A program made the translations under genes and the position numbers. From NCBI GenBank assembly GCA_948146395.1, contig OX411548.1, positions 61,275,020 through 61,339,019 on the forward strand: a DNA stretch of 64,000 nucleotides, written 5' to 3'. Positions within the stretch are counted from its first letter, which is position 1. Each line of letters begins with the position of its first letter. This stretch comes from Fragum whitleyi. Its lineage: Eukaryota; Mollusca; Bivalvia; Cardiida; Cardiidae. Under the pieces are notes generated by a model. It was not told the DNA's origin, did no database searches, and worked only from the letters and a program-made list of their open reading frames with translations. Below, one piece after another: positions 22,991 through 34,634 of this stretch.

Positions 22991-23181
22991 AACAATTATA
23001 ATAATCGATGTTCGATGTCGGCATCCAGAATTCGATAAAATAGTCAAACAGTTTCCATATCCATTTTGATAGGGGTGTTTTGGGACTTACTGCTTAAATT
23101 TCGTACATCAGCAAGCTTTTATTTGCAAAAGTATAAGTTGTTCGAACACTACAAAAAAGAATCGTTTTCCTGGTGTTTTTA

Positions 23182-23642
23182 GGTCTAGGGGAACTAATTC
23201 ATTTCCAACCACTCTGGTAGAAAACTTTAGGGAAACTCCGGTCCATATACTCAAATGTTGAAGGTGATCTCTGATTGGTCAATATTATTGAAATTCAAAA
23301 TTGTTTGAATATTTTTCAGCGATTATAATCTGTTGATGAAATACAATAAAAAAAATTAAAGATTTTAAACTTTTTTCCCGGTCCAATAGCTATTTATAAA
23401 CATGGGTATATTTGTTTGAGGGGCCGGTAAAAACCGCTTCGCTGTAAGGGTCATCTCAAAAATGGCCCAAAAAGTCGTAGAGAAAAGGGATCATGCCATA
23501 CTAATTTTCAATTCATTTCATGCGCAAATGAACGGGCCTCAATTTAAGACAGGTTTGAACACTCTCGCATTGTCTTGGACTGAGCTATGACCGGAAAGGT
23601 TATAATGGCCGATAACGGAAAATGAATTAGTTCCCTTATACC
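23182..23642. mobile_element. IR-5 copy 1 (461 bp, terminal inverted repeats)
   Basis: It starts GGTCTAGGGGAACTAATTCA and ends with the inverse TGAATTAGTTCCCTTATACC, giving ~22-bp inverted ends with two mismatches. It is identical to 25299-25758 apart from one A in a homopolymer. It has no coding capacity. A TA dinucleotide flanks each side (TTTA/TAAA). It could be a MITE, or one of two long terminal repeats of a 2.58-kb element. Confidence 0.8.
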
Positions 23643-25298
23643 TAAATGGTAAATATGCAAATAAGTGCATGTTCTCTTATTAATGGTCTTGTAAGAGTGA
23701 CTTCATCCGCTTAGAGTTTCTATTTTAAGTTACTTAATCACCAAATATCGAGAAAAATATTCTTTTAATGATATGTCAAGCTAAAAGGGCCAATTCGGTA
23801 TTCATTTAGTGTTTTTTGACAGTAAAAACACCACGCTCGCGGGACAATAGCACCCATTTCTTGCATTTTTTAGTCATTGAATGTGTGTCAGTGCCTTGCA
23901 TTCTCTGCAAGTATATATTGCAAAATAGTTTTCTTTTAGTTTGACGGTCGATTTTTGTACCCGGAAGTAATTAGGACTATTACGTAATAGTCTGAATTTA
24001 ATCTTGGGCCGTCTCTAGAAGGAAAAATCTACTCCACTGGTTCGTCGTAACTTGATATTGATTGGATATTTTTAAGTCACAAACAACAAAAATTTATTTT
24101 AAGGGTAGAACTAAAGAAAACCGAACAAAATCCGGTCTAATTTAACACTTTTTGACAGAAACATTCGAAAAAAATTAACATTTTTGATAAAAAATATATG
24201 AAAATATAAAATTTCAACAAAAGGTAAGGGTTAATTTTACAAATAAATCCGTGTTGAATTATATCGGATTTGCAAAATATGCGCTTTAAGTATTCATTGA
24301 AACAAAATAATAGACAATAGTGAAAAGAGAATGGTATTTTTGGAATATTTTTAGTTAATTTCGGCTTTTTGCCGGGGGGGGGGGGGTCAACCAAGTTCAT
24401 GTTTGCCTGGCTGGAGTGAAAGATAAGCGCTAATTTTCAAAAACGACTCAACCAATTGCACTTTTTTTTCTTAAATGTGGCAAACAAAATTTTTTTATGT
24501 TATTGTATTCTTAATTTGGATTAGTTATACTGTAAAAATATATCATTAGCCCCAAAATAAGAGAAAACAAGATTTTTTTGCACAAAAAGATAAGGGTTTT
24601 TTGATAATAATTTGCAACCGAAAACAAACATTTTGCGCGAGGTGTGTCAAAATAGTGAAATGCACTCTGAAAAACATTATCATGTAAAGAAAACACAGTT
24701 TGAATATTATGGGTTTATGTCCGGCGCGTTTTAACCGCTCAGAGAGATAGCTTTTTAACTTTAACAGGGTTAAGGGAGTTCGTTGATTTTTCAAAACCTA
24801 TTTGACCGATTTCTTTTATTTTTTGCATGGTTATCAGGCATATGCTTGTGTAATATTCCATGTGTTACATTGAGGAATTAGCTGAAAAACAAACACCGTG
24901 TAGGCTGAAAAAGGTGAAAACTCGTAAATTTCTTATGAAAGATAAGGGTTACGACAAAAGAAAATCCACGAAAAATAGAAAATGACAATTTTCACCCGCA
25001 AAACACCATTAAATGCATTGCAAAGAAGATATTTAATTAAATTGTGATGAAAAAGTACTCCTAAATAGAAAACAACCTTCAGTTTTTGTGTATAGAAAAC
25101 TCACGTTTTTCAAAGAACAAATTTTCGCTTGGGACTATATTTGATGTGAATTTTTCCCCGACCGGGTTAAGGGTAACGACCATGACTCATTAACTATAAC
25201 AAGTAAGTGCCTGAAATTTTCAGATTTAACCCAAAAAAGGTAATTGTACGTAAATATATGCAATTTTTATATTTCATTAACAAAAAATTTCTTCTTTA
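23643..25298. other. Interval between the two IR-5 copies; no gene
   Basis: Strongly AT-rich, with scattered GATAAGGGTT / GGTTAAGGG motifs and a run of 13 G at 24374-24386. Frames of 61-87 codons on the minus strand have no recognisable domain. I see no primer-binding site next to copy 1 and no polypurine tract before copy 2, which weakens the LTR interpretation. Confidence 0.5.
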
Positions 25299-25758
25299 GG
25301 TCTAGGGGAACTAATTCATTTCCAACCACTCTGGTAGAAAACTTTAGGGAAACTCCGGTCCATATACTCAAATGTTGAAGGTGATCTCTGATTGGTCAAT
25401 ATTATTGAAATTCAAAATTGTTTGAATATTTTTCAGCGATTATAATCTGTTGATGAAATACAATAAAAAAATTAAAGATTTTAAACTTTTTTCCCGGTCC
25501 AATAGCTATTTATAAACATGGGTATATTTGTTTGAGGGGCCGGTAAAAACCGCTTCGCTGTAAGGGTCATCTCAAAAATGGCCCAAAAAGTCGTAGAGAA
25601 AAGGGATCATGCCATACTAATTTTCAATTCATTTCATGCGCAAATGAACGGGCCTCAATTTAAGACAGGTTTGAACACTCTCGCATTGTCTTGGACTGAG
25701 CTATGACCGGAAAGGTTATAATGGCCGATAACGGAAAATGAATTAGTTCCCTTATACC
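25299..25758. mobile_element. IR-5 copy 2 (460 bp)
   Basis: Same orientation and essentially the same sequence as 23182-23642, with one fewer A in the A-run near 25466. It is followed directly by unrelated sequence. Confidence 0.8.
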
Positions 25759-25813
25759 ACAAAATTTGATCAAATATGTCCATTAGAATGAAGTCAGATA
25801 GGTTCGTTTGACA

Positions 25814-25841
25814 CCCCCCCCCCCCCCTGGGTCCGCCACTG
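25814..25841. repeat. Poly(C) and CAGTGGCGG-type transposon end
   Basis: C14 at 25814-25827 is followed by CTGGGTCCGCCACTG. Its complement, CAGTGGCGGACCCAG, is a motif commonly seen at ends of hAT-like elements in animals. The opposite end was not found, so assignment is tentative. Confidence 0.4.
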
Positions 25842-26439
25842 TGATCATATTAGAAATTCTCTTAATCTCAAATTGTTGCTTGTGGTAGATAGAAACACGA
25901 TTGCACTGAAATACCATAAGATAGAAATTTAAAAAGTTCGAGTTACTTCCCCTAGATAATACACGGCGAGTTTGAAACGACCCCTGTAACAGCCATAAAT
26001 CAATGCATGCGCAAAGCCGCATCTCAGATAATGAAAACTGCAACCTTAAATCGTGGTTTGCGAAGCCTGTACAGCGAAACCCGTTATCTGCAACGCATTA
26101 AAATGGAATGACATTTGGAACTTTAACGCTATTGGCTCTCAGAAATTCATAGGCAGCGATTTTCTTGAAATTCAATAAAACATTAGAGGGTGCCCTTGCA
26201 AACACGAGGTCTCGAAATTCATTTTCAAGAAACTGCACTGCAATATTACAATCGCAGACCTATGAAATTACGCTAGGTGGTTATTTTGTTTTCGAATAGG
26301 ATCTCAGAATTTGTTGGTTTTTATCGAGAGAGCTTATGATGTTTAAGGTACACGTCAGAGAGAGATGGTAATTTTAATTTAAGTTTTGAAAAATTTAAGT
26401 AATTCTGCACTTTATCGTCTTCATTAGAATCTTTCTCTT
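25842..26439. other. No gene or clear repeat seen
   Basis: No ORF beyond chance length and no family match in the window. Confidence 0.5.
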
Positions 26440-26850
26440 GATTCAAAATTCAATAAATTTATTTGGATCCACCAAGATTCGCACATTCTGAATGGCTGAA
26501 CATTTTGCTTCATACTTCGATGAAAAAAAATGAGTACGCAGTTATTCTTTGAGCTTGAGAACAAAGTAGTTTTAAAGGAAATCTGATTAAATCTGGTCAA
26601 ATCCGTTGTCTTTACGCTTGATTTCTTTTTTCTTTTTTTCTTATCTTTATTCATGTAGGTATAAAACTAAAATCATAATTACGCTGTATCGATCCGCGTC
26701 GTGTATTTACACAGCGAGATTAGGTCTTTTTAGTTTCCTACTTCCATGAAAACAAAAAAAAATCTCTTTAAGTTTGAACACACCAATATTTGTGCATTCT
26801 GATTGTCTGAAAAAATGCTTTCATAGCTCCACAATTTTTATCATACATCT
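26440..26850. repeat. R-8 related inverted cluster
   Basis: GGCTGAACATTTTGCTTCATACTTC (near 26494-26520) is an inverse R-8 end. GTAGGTATAAAACTAAAATC..GTATCGATCCGCG and TTTAGTTTCCTACTTCCATG (26656-26747) form the R-8 head palindrome. GCATTCTGATTGTCTGAAAAA (26798-26818) is an inverse end again. It appears to be two partly overlapping or rearranged copies. Confidence 0.45.
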
Positions 26851-26887
26851 ATATAGTAAGCTTAGTCACAAAAAAGTCGAATAAATT

Positions 26888-27130
26888 GTTTGTCTATTTG
26901 AATGGGTTTTAATGTTGTTTCAACAGTTTTTAAGTCATATAACTGCGGCTGGAGCACATAATGATAGGTTCTGGTATTTCCCCCTGCTAGTGCTACCGAT
27001 TTCACTCTTTCAAGCCTCTGGCTTTCATCTGACTTTACATTATCGGCCAATTGGTTGAAGACGGTTGAATTGCCTGAAAAGATAAAGCGATATTTGCTGC
27101 GTCCGAGGATCAAACCAACAACACCTTGAA
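26888..27130 (-). mobile_element. SINE-A, diverged, head incomplete
   Basis: The tail TTTGTCTATTTGAATGGG and body CGGCTGGAGCACATAATGA..GGTTCTGGTATTTCC are clear. The head keeps a weak box B (GGTTTGATCC on the minus strand) and then ends. An IR-1 element abuts its head at 27147. Confidence 0.7.
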
Positions 27131-27146
27131 TGGGATTGATACATAT

Positions 27147-27399
27147 GTGACCCGTCACGCGAAAAGGGGCCATCTGGGTGGTGCGTAAAGTGTCGACCCT
27201 AGCCAGACTAAGCGGATTGCGCAGACTGACAAGGATCGAAACTTTGCGCAATGTGCTTATTTTCTGAGACTAGAATGATCAATCTACCCTCCAAAAAAAG
27301 AATTTTCAAATGCGACCCCTGATTGACCTATGCAGGACTCAATCTCAAATATTCATTTAACAAAGCTCCCAGATGGTCCCTTTTCGCGTGACGTGTCAC
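27147..27399. mobile_element. IR-1 MITE-like copy (full length)
   Basis: The ends GTGACCCGTCACGCGAAAAG and CTTTTCGCGTGACGTGTCAC are inverted. The core (AGCCAGACTAAGCGG..TTGCGCAGACTGACAAGG) lies near the left end, so the copy is in the opposite internal orientation to 2707-2943. Confidence 0.82.
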
Positions 27400-27443
27400 G
27401 TATGTAAAAAGTATTAATGACTTTTTGGAGGTATCAAACTAAA

Positions 27444-27510
27444 AAGCAGTCCTGCTTTCAGGATGTCAAAACGATGCAAACTGTTTTCAAATTATACCCC
27501 ACTTTGAATA
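27444..27510. repeat. R-7 fragment
   Basis: AGTCCTGCTTTCAGGATG, CGATGCAAACTGTTTTCAAA and TTATACCCCACTTTG match the left half of R-7. It sits between R-8-like GGAGGTATCAAACTAAAAAG and SINE-B. Confidence 0.55.
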
Positions 27511-27554
27511 AATGAATCTGCTTTAACACCTTCATGAATTAATTCATACTGTGC

Positions 27555-27785
27555 TTTTTAGTTCGATTGCGACGAAAGCTTTACAGCTTACAGAGCCTCG
27601 AACTCTCAACCCAGATGTTTTCACTTTGGACACCGAGTGAGAGACAGAGGCTTCAACCCAATGCTACTTAATTCTACATCAGGTTTGACTGGGGCTTTGT
27701 TTTGCCAATAAAGACACCCCGGTGACGGTAGGGCTCGACCACGGACTTTCCGGTCATGTATCGATCGCCTGAATCACTCAAGTAT
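27555..27785 (-). mobile_element. SINE-B, tRNA-derived
   Basis: On the minus strand, the head has box B GTGGTCGAGCCCTACC, then CACCGGGGTGTCTTTATTGG, the body CTCTGTCTCTCACTCGG..GAAAACATC and the tail AGCTTTCGTCGCAATCGAAC + TAAAA. The body and tail match 37075-37320, establishing a second SINE family distinct from SINE-A. Confidence 0.78.
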
Positions 27786-27885
27786 CGAATCAGTCAAATT
27801 AAATTCATATATTCTCTAGATAAAAATTGTTGGAAATATCGTGCATAATTTATTTCGCTCCTTTTCGTTTACTCTTAACTAAATC

Positions 27886-28245
27886 CAGGGCTCGTGTTTG
27901 ACCCTTAAACAAGGGGTTTGACCCTCAAAAATCAGAAAATATCCTATTTTGACCCTTGGAAATTCTCAGAATGACCCCCTGGAGAGAAATTTCTAAGGGC
28001 CAAAACTTGCTTTTATCACTCAAATTTTCAGTGATATATCGTATGTATTATTTTGAATCCGACAAATTAATTGTTTACTTCATATCTTTTCAAGAATCAA
28101 TTAGTACTGAAACAAGTGCATAATTCTACTCACCGTGTTTTTTTTCTCTGTTGTTTTTGACTTTTTTGAAATCAGTTTTGACCTTCGGAATTTCATGGTT
28201 AAGGCGCCAACGACTCCTCAATTTCAAACGCTAGCACGAGCCCTG
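27886..28245. mobile_element. hAT-like MITE, 360 bp
   Basis: Terminal inverted repeats CAGGGCTCGTG (27886-27896) and CACGAGCCCTG (28235-28245). The flanks CTAAATC (left) and CTAAATTC (right) look like an 8-bp target-site duplication with one deleted base. CAGGG-type ends and 8-bp duplications are features of the hAT superfamily. The interior repeats TTTGACCCTT-like phrases and encodes nothing. Confidence 0.65.
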
Positions 28246-31203
28246 CTAAATTCAAAATTAATTTAACAATAAAGTCAATTCAAAAAATGGCTGATGAGGT
28301 ATAGTACTTGATATTGTTCAGTTATTTGTCTCGGTTAAAAACTGCCAAGCTCCCTTGCTTCCGCTGTTCATGGCTCTATATGATTGAATATACGCTTAGT
28401 GATATATTAGACGAAATCATGTCAAGAAATAGAAAGAAGATTTTTTGGTATGAAATATTCCATCGTTTTGGTTTGGTTTTATTTTTTTATGGCAGAGACT
28501 TGAATATTAAATGATCCGAAATTGAGTGACGCGATCGTTATATAGACGTTTCGCCATTAAATATGGAAATTGAATTGAAGATTCAATAATATATTTTGTT
28601 CGCTTACACCCGGTTTCCGGTTTGCGTTACAGCGTGAATGATAACTGGACAATTTAAATGGAACCAGCAATTTGCAGCCGAACGTGGCTTACAAATTTGA
28701 CAATTTCACGCCATGACATATCTATATATTGGAATAATTTCTGCGTATAATTGATATCGTCTGCAAAACGCTGAAACTGAGAGATGTGAAAGAATTATGG
28801 AATCTTACTACCATAGGAAAAAAAGTTGATGGCGTTTTAATGGCCGCCATGATGGTTTTGTCTGAAAGTCCGCCATTTTGTAAAGATAATCGCTATCATC
28901 CGCGTTGGAAAGTTTTTATTGGGACGAAATGATCGCCGGTTTATGGAATCAAATGACGGCCCAGGCCGTTAAAACTTTCCATCCTAAAAGATTTTCTCAA
29001 TCAGAAAACGGTGTCCTCTTACGTTGTGTTTCGTGTCGTTTGAAATTGTGGCTTTCAATATAACCGAAGATTTCTGTCCAAAACCTATCGCTTCCAATCC
29101 AAAAAGCTGAAGTTTCAAAGAAAGTCTTAGTGTAGAAAAACTTCCGTTTTGTTAAAGTTTATCTCTTCATCAAACACGGTTTGTAAACTATCTATCTGAC
29201 AATAATTCAGATGAAAAAAGTAGGCCTAACAAATTTCAAATAATGTCAATCTACGGTATTGATTGTCAATAAAGCTGCTCGAGACTGGGGCCATAGACGT
29301 CATGTAAGTTGATGACGTCACAATAAAATACGACAATAATGTATAATATACTCGATGTTAGCACAGTAGCTTTTGTAATACTTTTGAGAATTGGCATTAA
29401 TATATCCAATACAAAACTTATAAATCAAGAAACTTTTTCGGTATATTTTACAGAGTTTTGTGGTCGTTTGAGATGCCGCCATTTTTAAGTCGTTAAATGT
29501 GGCCTAGGTGAACGGAGAAGCGTAAAATCGACAAACCGTAAAATTATTGTTGCCTGCTCTGTCATCAATGGCTGCTAAAAGCCGTTACCTAGGTTTTTAA
29601 GAAATAAATTTCAGTGATAGGAAATAGATGTGTCTGGTTATTTGACGTATTGATCGACTGGTCTGCCACCACGCTGAAGGAACTCTAAAGTAATAGTCAT
29701 ACATATTTTAATTTTTGTCTTGAAGCTATCTATTCTATGATAGATCAATTGAACCGATAACCCTTGGCCATTTTGTATTACGGTGTCCTAGCTTGGACTT
29801 GTTTTCTTTATTTCCCTTTTTTTGGAAAATATATCTTGGAAGTCCTATTCCTTCAGATCATATTTATTTCTTTCTTGACATGGAGTTATTGATAATACTT
29901 ATTTATTTTGTACGGTTTCCTTTCTGGAAAATTATAATGTTTGGGACAAATTGATATATACCGTATTTACTGGGATATAATTCAGATATCGAAAGTGTTA
30001 AAGTTTTAGATTTCTTTGACAAAAACAAAAGCTAATAACGATCATCTGTATTAAAGCTCTCTGACAAACTCATTTCCATCAGTTTATTTGTAATTTATGC
30101 TAATCTTTTCAAACATAATTTATCATAGATATGAAAGAACTAAACAATTGGTGTATTTAGAAAATATTTCAAATGATATTTGACGCACTGGAAACCTATA
30201 CCACACTTAAAGACAGAGCTTCAAATTTGGACTGGTCGTTTTTCTTAAAAAAAATCGTTAATTTTTAATGAAAACCAATGTTATGCGTACTCATTGGAAT
30301 CGTCTAATTAAGACGATTCCATTCAGAACCCAAAGCATAGGTTCTGATCAATATAAACAGATTATCTTTGCCCTTGCTATCTCTAACATTTAATTGCAGT
30401 TTAGATGTTGCTGAAAAACTGAATTATTGTTCTTTTTTAAGATAATATTTGGAGCAATACAATTTGTCTTCGCAAACTCTAGTCCGATGTTTTGACGTTA
30501 TTTCAAAACCGCCTAGGAAAAAAGGTGCTTCTTTAAAATTGGGAAAAAAAATCAAAATATGATATGTATATTATAGATTCGGTCTGCGATCTGATGATAT
30601 AATACAATACAAATAGACAGCAATTTTAGACTAGTTCGTGACTTCCCATTTTTTGCGTGCTGTTTACACATTTCAAACCGTAGACGGCGGGACCCAATGT
30701 AGACTAGAAGTTTTTCTAGACATGATATCTATTGATATAGTGTAATTGTGGCCATAAAGATTTTAATCATAGATAAATTGAAGCGTAAATCTTTCCAAAC
30801 AAAAGCAGCTGTCGACATAAGTAATTGTCATAGGTCTGTGAATAATCTTTGAAATTATGAAACACGGTTTACTGACGAAATTCTCTTTTTCTCTTTCTAT
30901 TTGAACACAAAGTTCGACCAACAAAGACCACGAAACTTGTAAGTTTTTGAAACCCACATTCCATAAAAAAATATTTACCTTTAAAGTCTGCAATGTTTAA
31001 GTTTTGTATCGGACAATTTGGAATCTTATTTCCGCCAATCCCATTTTGGAACATCATAGACCGCGAAAAGAAGAAAATGATATAACTCCCAGCAAATAAA
31101 AAAAAATACCTGCAAATGTTGCAAAGGTTTAAGTTTTTTACCTGAGAATTCGATTTCATGCATCTGCCAACTCAACTTTCGACCTACAAAGAACTTGAAA
31201 ACT
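28246..31203. other. Nearly 3 kb with no gene; one PAL-11 copy
   Basis: The longest quiet stretch in the window. Frames up to 96 codons (30763-31159 minus, 28308-28514 plus) show no domain or conserved motif. The PAL-11 copy at 30279-30350 is the only repeat recognised. Unannotated exons of a split host gene cannot be excluded by eye. Confidence 0.5.
30279..30350. repeat. PAL-11 palindromic repeat
   Basis: TACTCATTGGAATCGTCT / AGACGATTCCATTCAGAAC, flanked by AATGTTATGCG and AAGCATAGGTTCTG. Confidence 0.7.
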
Positions 31204-31358
31204 AAATATATGATACGTATTAAGTGTTTGGTATGAGAAAAAATATCTAACGAGGTTGGGAGAATTGATCATTGTCGAGGCTCTCCCGAGACAATTTTCA
31301 ATTCCCACAACCGAGTTAGATATTTTTTCATACAATACACTAAATACGTATTGTATTT
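31204..31358. mobile_element. Foldback element, ~155 bp
   Basis: The arms AAATATATGATACGTATT..GAAAAAATATCTAACGAGGTTG and CAACCGAGTTAGATATTTTTTC..AAATACGTATTGTATTT pair over nearly the whole length, around a short centre near 31275. No other copy is in the window. Confidence 0.75.
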
Positions 31359-33222
31359 ATCTTAAAACCTCTATTCGCCTTGTTTTTGTAAATGTTTCCA
31401 ACAGAAATGCAAGTTTCTAAAAATAAACGCATTATATAATTTTTCGAAAAATTACTATGTGATATCATAAAAAATATCATACGGGATGTTTTCACACGGA
31501 TATTTGTATAGTTATAGATAAAAACCATTACATCTCTCATTTCTAGCAAAATTAAGTCGCAGAGTTGATGGTAAAGTAATCATTTTATTTTGTTTTAAGG
31601 GCTGTAGAATGAAAGAAAAATTGCAATATAACTCGAAAGAATAAAGGTAAATTCAATTGAAATGTTAAATCCTGGCTTATTTAGGATTATCAATAAAGAA
31701 TGTTCACGAGTAAAACGTGTTACATGCAACATCTTGCATTTAAATCAATTCGAGAAATTAATTCACTATTTACTCTTTATCAAAAAGCAAATAAACGCTA
31801 TTTTCTTTCAGAATCCACGAAGACGAGTTATTGCCTAGAATGGGCTAACATCTTTTTCCAAAATTAATATGTTGCGTACAGAATTTACTTTTCATGGCAC
31901 TTCCTTCACGAGTGAAAGCATCATTTTCTTTTTCGCTTCATTTTTGTCGATTTAATTCATAATATTAAAATGAAATCAAAGCACTGAAAGTGCTGATGGT
32001 GAACGTCCCTGTTTTCATAGTTAGGTTCCGGGGATATTAAAAAAACTGTTCAATATAGGCATTATATGGAAATGTGTCCAGTTCATAATACCAAGGTATT
32101 CCAACCAATTTTTTTTTTTTTTTTTTGCCACGCAAATTAAAAGCCATCCAAGTATCATTTCTTTAAAGTGTTGATTAAATATTTTTCATATATGGAAACA
32201 AACTCTGCTTTTAAATTGGGAGATTTTTAGTAATAATGAAATCTATCCCTTCTGTTAAACGGTTCCCTGAGATAATGCTTGTGAGATTTGGATGACTTCT
32301 TTAGCTTCTAAGAAAAGGAACAAATTGACTATATGAAATTGACCTCCGCTTATATAAGGCATGATTTGCATGTAATCATAATAATATTTTGCAGACTGAT
32401 AGAGGGTTACATAGGAATCATTTTCGTGAATAGATTTAAATTATAGACGAAATTAAGTATTCTTATTAAATAGTTGAACTGCTAATATTATTTACCTACC
32501 GTGATATCAATTGTTTATTTGTAATTTAAGCAGTCACTCGGAACTTTCGACGATTGTCGCTCGTTTAATCACGGTGCGATTGTATGCCGTTAATAGAAAT
32601 GCCATCAAGTGTCATGAAAGACATCTTCGGTAAAAATCGAAAGACACGGATGTCAATAGACAGGTTATCGTTTCTAATGCTACAACGTGTAAAGGTATAT
32701 ACGGTGTAGGCAACGGGTCACAGTTCTGGAGGTGAAGACCTGAAAAACACACGTTTACGGAAAATTACTACGGGCACTTGCGATAACGAGGGCTTAGAGC
32801 AAAAACATAGTATGTGTCTTTACAATGTAAAGGCACATACCTTGTAATGCTCTCAGCCATCGAAATTATTACGCGACTCAACCATACACCCGATTTAAAT
32901 TTGCTGCTCCTCTTTGCATTCTAAAGGGGATTTTTCATTGTCTTCACATGATAATGAATTTTAATATCGCGCCATTCAGAAAATAAATTGTGATTTTGCG
33001 GAGAGAAGTCTTGAGAAATACTAAATTGAAATTAAATGGACACTACTTCATTTCGAATCTATAAGGAACTTACTGTCAGTTCCTTACGTAGTAACACGGG
33101 TGAACAAAAGCGTTCACAAAAATTGGAAGACGCAGCTGTGTTGTACGCTTGCACAGAAAATAATTACTACTTTCTCAAAATTGTAAAAGTGTTCGATTTA
33201 CCGGTGTAACCCGCAAATAAAT
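31359..33222. other. No gene; small palindrome near 32809-32842
   Basis: GTATGTGTCTTTACA / TGTAAAGGCACATAC is a 15-bp stem with one mismatch, adjacent to a partly related GTAAAGGTATATAC at 32689. T18 lies at 32109-32126. No coding region is supported. Confidence 0.5.
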
Positions 33223-33300
33223 ATTCGACTCTGTCGGGATTCGAACCCGGGACCTTACATCCCAAAGCGAGTGCTCGACCACGTCGCTATAAAAGCTAGC
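33223..33300 (-). pseudogene. tRNA-Pro(TGG)-like relic or SINE head
   Basis: The minus strand contains CTCGCTTTGGGATGTAAGG and GTCCCGGGTTCGAATCCCG. These match the anticodon arm (loop TTTGGGA, anticodon TGG) and T arm of eukaryotic tRNA-Pro. The acceptor stem does not pair (GCTAGCT versus AGTCGAA) and the anticodon stem is mismatched, so a functional tRNA is unlikely. No poly(A)-ended SINE body is recognised downstream. Confidence 0.6.
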
Positions 33301-33675
33301 TTGTACGACAAGGCAGTACAATCACCCCTTATACTCAACCCGGCTATACCGGTTTGTAAGAAGTATTCTTGTTGTTATTGTTGTAATTGTTGGTGCTGTC
33401 GCCGTCGTCGTCGCAAAAACAAAGGTGGGAAGGCAGTGCGTTTTAAATAAACGCCAGTATATAAATCAAAAGAAATTACAGAGAATATTTTAAAAGTGTA
33501 TCTTAATTATAAAAAGTATTCTTTGTTCGGAAAATGTTAAAGGAAAGCCGGCTCTGCGACACGAGAAGAAAAGGAAGTCAATTAATTGAATTTTAATAAA
33601 ACATCCTTTCAAGTTCACCTGCCTAGAAAAGTGAACAATCCAATCTTTCTACGGTACGTTGATAACTCTTTTAAA

Positions 33676-33841
33676 GATATAACAGCTTAGAAGGTAAATT
33701 TTGTCCTTAATGCTTTACCTACGCTTACTCTCCGTTTGATTTGTTTGTTTGAATTCATAGAAATAACAGCTTGGAAGAGAAATTTATGTCCTTAATGCTT
33801 TAAATACGTTTACTCTCCGATTCATGTGTTTGTTTGAATAA
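33676..33841. repeat. Tandem duplication, two ~83-bp units
   Basis: ATAACAGCTTAGAAGGTAAATT..GTCCTTAATGCTTTACC..TTACTCTCCG is repeated at 33759-33841 as ATAACAGCTTGGAAGAG.. with about ten differences. Both units end in TTTGTTTGAAT, which in the second unit runs into a SINE-A tail. Confidence 0.8.
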
Positions 33842-33923
33842 GAGTTTAATGCCGCTTTAAAGAATCTTTCAGTCACAGAAGGGCGTCTGGAGCATCTAAT
33901 GCTGGATGTCTGACATTTCCTGG
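33827..33923 (-). mobile_element. SINE-A 3' fragment
   Basis: TGTTTGTTTGAATAAG..TTTAATGCCGCTTTAAAGA and GGGCGTCTGGAGCATCTAATG match the SINE-A tail. The body is cut at the start of the following minisatellite. Confidence 0.6.
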
Positions 33924-34570
33924 AAATATTGTCAAATCTCCCAATATACCTCTGCATTTGCTAAGCGGGGGGTAAGGAGCAAATATTGCTTATCCTTCTA
34001 CACATCTTTTTTTTGCTCTCGATAAAGAGGAAACATTGTTGAACCCCCCCCCCCCCCCCATATACATCAGCATTAATTTGCTCCCAATTAGGAGGAACAT
34101 TGTTAATCCACACAGTATATACCTATGCATTTGTTTTTTTAGGAGGAAATATTGTCAATGCTCCAAATTTACCCCTCTATTTGCTCTCCATAAGGAGAGC
34201 AAATATTGTTAATCTTCCCAATATACATCTGCATTTGCTATCCGTAAGGAGGAAATGTTGTTAATCCCCCCAAATATACCTCTGCATTTGCTCTCCGTAA
34301 GGAGGAAATATTGTTAATCCCCAAATATACCTCTGCATTTGCTCTCCGTAAGGAGGAAATATTGTTAATCCACACAGTATATCCCTCTGCCTTTGCTTTC
34401 TATATAAGGAGGAAATATTGCCAATGTTCCCAATTTACCCCTCTATTTGATCTCCACAAGGAGGAGGTAATATTGTCAAACCTTACCAATATACATCTGC
34501 TATTGTTCTTCATAAGACAGATATAGTTTTATAATTATCTCAGCTATTGACTTCACAAGGAGGTAATAAA
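33924..34570. repeat. Minisatellite, ~54-bp unit
   Basis: About eleven degenerate units of GGAGGAAATATTGTTAATCC + CC(A)AATATACCTCTGC + ATTTGCTCTCCGTAA. Units near 34250-34380 are almost identical. It contains C16 at 34044-34059. The frame at 34311-34526 is a translation of the repeat. There are no spacers, so it is not a CRISPR. Confidence 0.9.
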
Positions 34571-34571
34571 A

Positions 34572-34634
34572 ATTCGAGGGGTCAGTGCCTTTGTATTCAT
34601 AGTCACTTACAATAGTGTTGCACTGATCCCTCGT
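34572..34634. repeat. PAL-10 palindromic repeat
   Basis: TTCGAGGGGTCAGTGC at one end and GCACTGATCCCTCG at the other are inverted; the interior has CACTTACAATAGTGTTG. Shared with 46392-46471. Confidence 0.7.

Noticed and set aside
22853..23069. Poly-Ser and poly-Leu ORFs
   Set aside because: Generated by the (AGT)n microsatellite on both strands.
28246..31203. Possible split host gene in the longest repeat-poor stretch
   Set aside because: No frame shows conserved motifs or convincing exon structure by eye; transcript evidence would be needed to call one.
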